Assembly (NCBI GenBank): GCA_009786775.1
Contig: WQRL01000044.1
Span: 1-9,406, forward strand
Reading direction: 5' to 3'
DNA: 9,406 bases
Source: Oscillospiraceae bacterium
Lineage (GTDB): Bacteria; Bacillota; Clostridia; Oscillospirales; Oscillospiraceae
Every line of letters begins with the position of its first letter. Positions within the stretch are counted from its first letter, which is position 1. The translations under genes were made by a program, and so were the position numbers. Below are positions 6,812 to 9,406 of the stretch, piece after piece. A model generated the notes under the pieces. It saw only the letters and a program-made list of their open reading frames with translations. It ran no database searches and was not told where the DNA came from.

Positions 6812-7969
6812 ATGTTAATTGTAGGTGTTATTCTAATTGTCTTAGGAGTGCCCGCTCTTATCGTAGGTTTGGCAACCCTCCTCACCGTGGGTAATTATTC
6901 GCTAAGTGTTAGCCTAGTTATTTTCGGAGTCATTGCGCTTGGCTTGGGGGTTTTGAGTGTCCTCTCAAATAGAAGGGAGAACATAAGGCGAGCCATAAGG
7001 AAAGTGGTAGGTAAAAAAGAGTTTACGCTAATTGTTGTTTTGGCGGTTATTGTCTATATATTTTGGATGATAAACCACAACTACATTACGCTTTTCAATG
7101 TCAGGAATATATTTAATGCGGCATTTGTAATGGGAACTCTCGCAATTGGCGGTGCGTGTCTTCTGATTGGCGGAAAGATTGATTTGTCTGCCGGTAGTAC
7201 AGGCATGATGGCTGGGGTTATAATCGCGATGCTGCTGGGCATGGGCATTCACTGGATTACTGCGCTTATAATCACACTTGTTTTCGGTGCTGTTACAGGA
7301 CTAATTAACGCTTTTTTTGTAAACGGAATGAACTTTGTGCCATTTATATCGACACTCGCTGTCAGTTCTGTTTATGGCGGACTTGCCCGTGTCATGACCA
7401 ATGCACAGAACATACCAATCAGCAGTCAGGAACATCCTGTGTTTTTGGCTCTCGGTTCGACAAACATCGGGGTGTTTCCGTTGCCGTTTTTTATCACAAT
7501 CATTCTTCTGATTGTGTACGGCGTAATATTATCATCAACTAAGTTTGGGCGGCGGGTGTACATGGTTGGTGGGAACTCCACTGCGGCCAGGCTTGCCGGG
7601 ATTAATCCGAAAAAAATCACAACGCTGCTTTTTGTTAATAATGGGGTGTTGGCCAGCCTTGCGGGCATTTTGATGGCAGCGAGGATGCACTCTGGTTCGC
7701 CATCTGCTATTTTGGGTTCAGACCTTGATGGTTATACTGCTGCTATTCTTGGAGGCGTTGCTTTTGTGGGTGGTTCAGGCAGTATGCTAGGGGTTTTCAT
7801 AGGTATTGTCCTGCTCAGCAGTTTTCAAAATGGCCTTGTCGTCACAGGGCTTGGGGCATATTACCGAGTCATAGCCAGTGGTCTGCTTTTGATAGCGGCA
7901 CTGATACTGGACTATTTCCGCGAAAACTCCCGAATCAGGGCGCTCAGGAAAGCGCGTCACGATAGCTAA
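6812..7969 (+). CDS. Second permease of the ribose-type ABC importer, with N-terminal membrane extension
   Basis: This 385-residue BPD_transp_2 permease is last in the operon. The family core begins near residue 70; marks are GKIDLSAG (121-128), NAFFVNGMNFVPFISTLAV (166-184) and the coupling loop KFGRRVYMVGGNSTAARLAG (244-263) followed by INPKK. Compared with the first permease the conserved G-x-x-DLS-x-G block is shifted by 53 residues: here the protein starts with two extra hydrophobic segments (about 1-25 and 31-52) and a basic linker NRRENIRRAIRKVVGKK (53-69). The start ATG has AGGAGGA at 6800-6806, five bases upstream, and the gap to the ATPase is 10 bases, so the extension is very probably real rather than a misplaced start. 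It likely forms a heterodimer with the first permease. The gene ends 37 bases before the terminator hairpin. Confidence 0.92.
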   Translation: MLIVGVILIVLGVPALIVGLATLLTVGNYSLSVSLVIFGVIALGLGVLSVLSNRRENIRRAIRKVVGKKEFTLIVVLAVIVYIFWMINHNYITLFNVRNIFNAAFVMGTLAIGGACLLIGGKIDLSAGSTGMMAGVIIAMLLGMGIHWITALIITLVFGAVTGLINAFFVNGMNFVPFISTLAVSSVYGGLARVMTNAQNIPISSQEHPVFLALGSTNIGVFPLPFFITIILLIVYGVILSSTKFGRRVYMVGGNSTAARLAGINPKKITTLLFVNNGVLASLAGILMAARMHSGSPSAILGSDLDGYTAAILGGVAFVGGSGSMLGVFIGIVLLSSFQNGLVVTGLGAYYRVIASGLLLIAALILDYFRENSRIRALRKARHDS

Positions 7970-8006
7970 GCATCTTAGAAACCTGCGCTTACTCCTTAAA
8001 ACCATA

Positions 8007-8050
8007 AACCAAGAGCGTCCCGAGGTTTTCGCCCCGAAACGCTCTTGGTT
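8007..8050. terminator. Bidirectional terminator between the convergent transporter operon and peptidase gene
   Basis: AACCAAGAGCGT (8007-8018) pairs perfectly over 12 bases with ACGCTCTTGGTT (8039-8050) around a 20-base loop, which can itself form a small TTCG/CGAA stem. On the minus strand it is followed by a T-rich tail (TTTATGGTTTT), fitting termination of the peptidase transcript; on the plus strand the tail is GC-richer, so termination of the transporter operon may be less efficient or rely on the stem alone. Confidence 0.82.
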
Positions 8051-8070
8051 GCGCTGGATTATTTGTATCG

Positions 8071-9406
8071 TTACTTGCTGTCCAGCCATTTCACTGCGGC
8101 GGTGGCGACTGCTTTTAGGTTTTCTGGTTCAAATGGTGTGGGGAGGCCTGAGTCTTCTATGAGGCTTAGGAAGGTTTTTGTGCCGCCGAAGCCTACAAAG
8201 CGTCTATATTTGGCCCATGCGGATTTAAAGTCTGTTTGTGTCTGCGCCCAAAATGATAGGGCCAGTATTTGAGCAAGGCAGTAGTCAATATAATAAAACG
8301 GGTACAGGTATGTGTGTATCTGTGCTTGCCAGCGTCTGCCTTCGCCGTAGAAGGGGAAGTCTTCTTGGTTGAGCCACGGGCGGTATTTGCCTTCAAGTTC
8401 TAGCCATAGGTCATTTCTTTGCTGGGGTGTCAGGTTTGGGTTTGCGTACATGTGGTGCTGAAATTCGTCCAGCATTGTGCCATAGGGGATGAATGTAAGG
8501 GCACTAGCCAGGTGGCTGTAGTAATATTTCTCGGTGTCCTCGCCGAAGAAGCCTTCCATCCACGGCCATGTAAAGAACTCCATGGCCATTGAGTGAACCT
8601 CGGCTGTTTCGGCGGAATAGTCACTTAGGGCCGATGGGTAGACATCGCGTGAAACATAGCCTGCAAAGGCGTGTCCCGCTTCGTGCGTGAGAACGTCAAT
8701 GTCGCCCGAGGTGCCGTTGAAGTTTGCAAAGATGAAGGGGGATTTATACTTGGGGATATATGAGCAGTAGCCTCCCGCCTTTTTTCCGGGGCGGGTGAGT
8801 ATGTCAAATAGCTCGTTTTCAAGCATGAAGTCCATAAATTCTGCTGTTTCTGCGGAGAGTTCATGGTACATAGCCTTGCCGTGGGCGAATATGTCGTCAG
8901 GGGTGCCTTTGGGCTTGGCGTTTCCGTCCGGATATTCAAATCCGTCGTCATAAATGCGTAGCTCCGTAACGCCTATACGCTTTGCTTGGGCTTCTTTTAG
9001 GCGCTGCGCTACGGGGACTATGTGCTTAACGACACCTTCGCGGAACTTCCCCACCATTTCTTCGTTGTAACAGTTTCGCTGCATCCGGTTGTAGCCTACG
9101 GGTATGAAGTTTTCGTTGCCCAGCTTCTGTCCTATGCCGTGCCTTATCTTTACAAGTTCATCATACAGGCTATCCAGCCTCCCGGCATGTGAGATAAACC
9201 AGTTTGCTGCCGCTCGCCTGGAGCTTTCACGGATTTTCTGATCAGGGTGCTCGTAGTATGGGTGGAGCTGCGCCAATGTGAGGGTTTTGCCGTCAAACTC
9301 TATCTGCGCCGAGGCTATGAGTTTTCCGTATTCACTTTCCAGCCTGTTTTCCTCTTGCAAATCGGCGATGATTTCAGGCTTGAATGTTTTTAGTTCAATT
9401 TCGGCG
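8071..9406 (-). CDS. M3-family oligoendopeptidase (PepF-like zinc metallopeptidase), 5' end cut by window
   Basis: The visible 444 residues are the C-terminal part of a cytoplasmic zinc peptidase that cleaves short peptides; M3B members are about 560-600 residues, so roughly 120-150 N-terminal residues lie beyond the right edge. The reading frame stays open to the window end (AEIELKTFKPEIIAD at its beginning), so the TTG at 9360 is not the start. The catalytic site is THEAGH with H241, E242 and H245 in visible numbering (bases 8671-8685), and the third zinc ligand is likely E269 in SAETAEVHSM. Further M3B marks are YCSYIPKYKSPFIFANFNGT before the zinc site, EFFTWPWMEGFFG after it, and YYIDYCLAQILALSFW near the C-terminus. 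The gene converges on the transporter operon with a shared terminator and reads as more GC-rich than its neighbours to the left. A functional link to the importer is not supported. Confidence 0.94.
   Translation of the reverse strand, partial: AEIELKTFKPEIIADLQEENRLESEYGKLIASAQIEFDGKTLTLAQLHPYYEHPDQKIRESSRRAAANWFISHAGRLDSLYDELVKIRHGIGQKLGNENFIPVGYNRMQRNCYNEEMVGKFREGVVKHIVPVAQRLKEAQAKRIGVTELRIYDDGFEYPDGNAKPKGTPDDIFAHGKAMYHELSAETAEFMDFMLENELFDILTRPGKKAGGYCSYIPKYKSPFIFANFNGTSGDIDVLTHEAGHAFAGYVSRDVYPSALSDYSAETAEVHSMAMEFFTWPWMEGFFGEDTEKYYYSHLASALTFIPYGTMLDEFQHHMYANPNLTPQQRNDLWLELEGKYRPWLNQEDFPFYGEGRRWQAQIHTYLYPFYYIDYCLAQILALSFWAQTQTDFKSAWAKYRRFVGFGGTKTFLSLIEDSGLPTPFEPENLKAVATAAVKWLDSK

Noticed and set aside
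8193..8951. Several short minus-strand ORFs within the peptidase region in another frame
   Set aside because: They overlap the continuous peptidase frame carrying HEAGH and look like shifted translations of the same DNA, not separate genes.
9360..9360. TTG at 9360 as the peptidase start
   Set aside because: The frame continues upstream to the window edge with peptidase-like sequence, and a start here would remove over a hundred residues usual in the family.

Overview
The window looks like a chromosomal stretch from an anaerobic, low-to-mid GC Gram-positive bacterium of the Clostridia type. I infer this from strong AGGAGG-type ribosome binding sites before almost every gene, a TTG start, a lipoprotein-type solute-binding protein, a long PucR-type regulator, and the protein families present. 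No genus can be named from sequence alone. The standard genetic code reads cleanly and no RNA genes, CRISPR arrays, insertion sequences or prophage genes were seen.

Layout. Positions 1-773 (minus strand) hold the N-terminal two thirds of a uroporphyrinogen decarboxylase-like (URO-D superfamily) protein of the kind related to corrinoid methyltransferases; it runs off the left edge. A divergent intergenic region (774-1056) carries a good sigma-A-like promoter for the next gene. Positions 1057-2721 (plus) encode a 554-residue PucR/CdaR-type regulator with a clear C-terminal helix-turn-helix. After a 267-bp regulatory-looking gap (2722-2988) comes a four-gene transporter operon on the plus strand: a substrate-binding lipoprotein (2992-4164), a first permease (4291-5304), a double-domain ATPase (5308-6801) and a second, longer permease (6812-7969). 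A convergent terminator (8007-8050) separates it from an M3-family oligoendopeptidase gene on the minus strand (8071-9406), whose N-terminus lies beyond the right edge.

How the genes may work together. The four transporter genes form a complete ribose-type (CUT2) ABC importer: the lipoprotein binds the ligand outside the membrane, two different permeases form the pore, and one tandem ATPase drives import. The PucR-type protein is placed to sense the ligand or a product and to control both the importer and the divergent URO-D-like gene. The HxC zinc-type motif in the URO-D-like protein raises the possibility that the imported compound carries a methyl group that is removed by methyl transfer; this is inference, and no corrinoid protein is visible in the window. 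The substrate is unknown. The peptidase gene is probably an unrelated housekeeping neighbour.

The points most worth a second look are the repeated TTGTRAAA motif and a large imperfect inverted repeat upstream of the transporter, a hairpin between binding protein and permease, the two-permease design with an extra N-terminal membrane hairpin in the second permease, and the linkage of a URO-D-like methyltransferase candidate to a PucR-controlled CUT2 importer.
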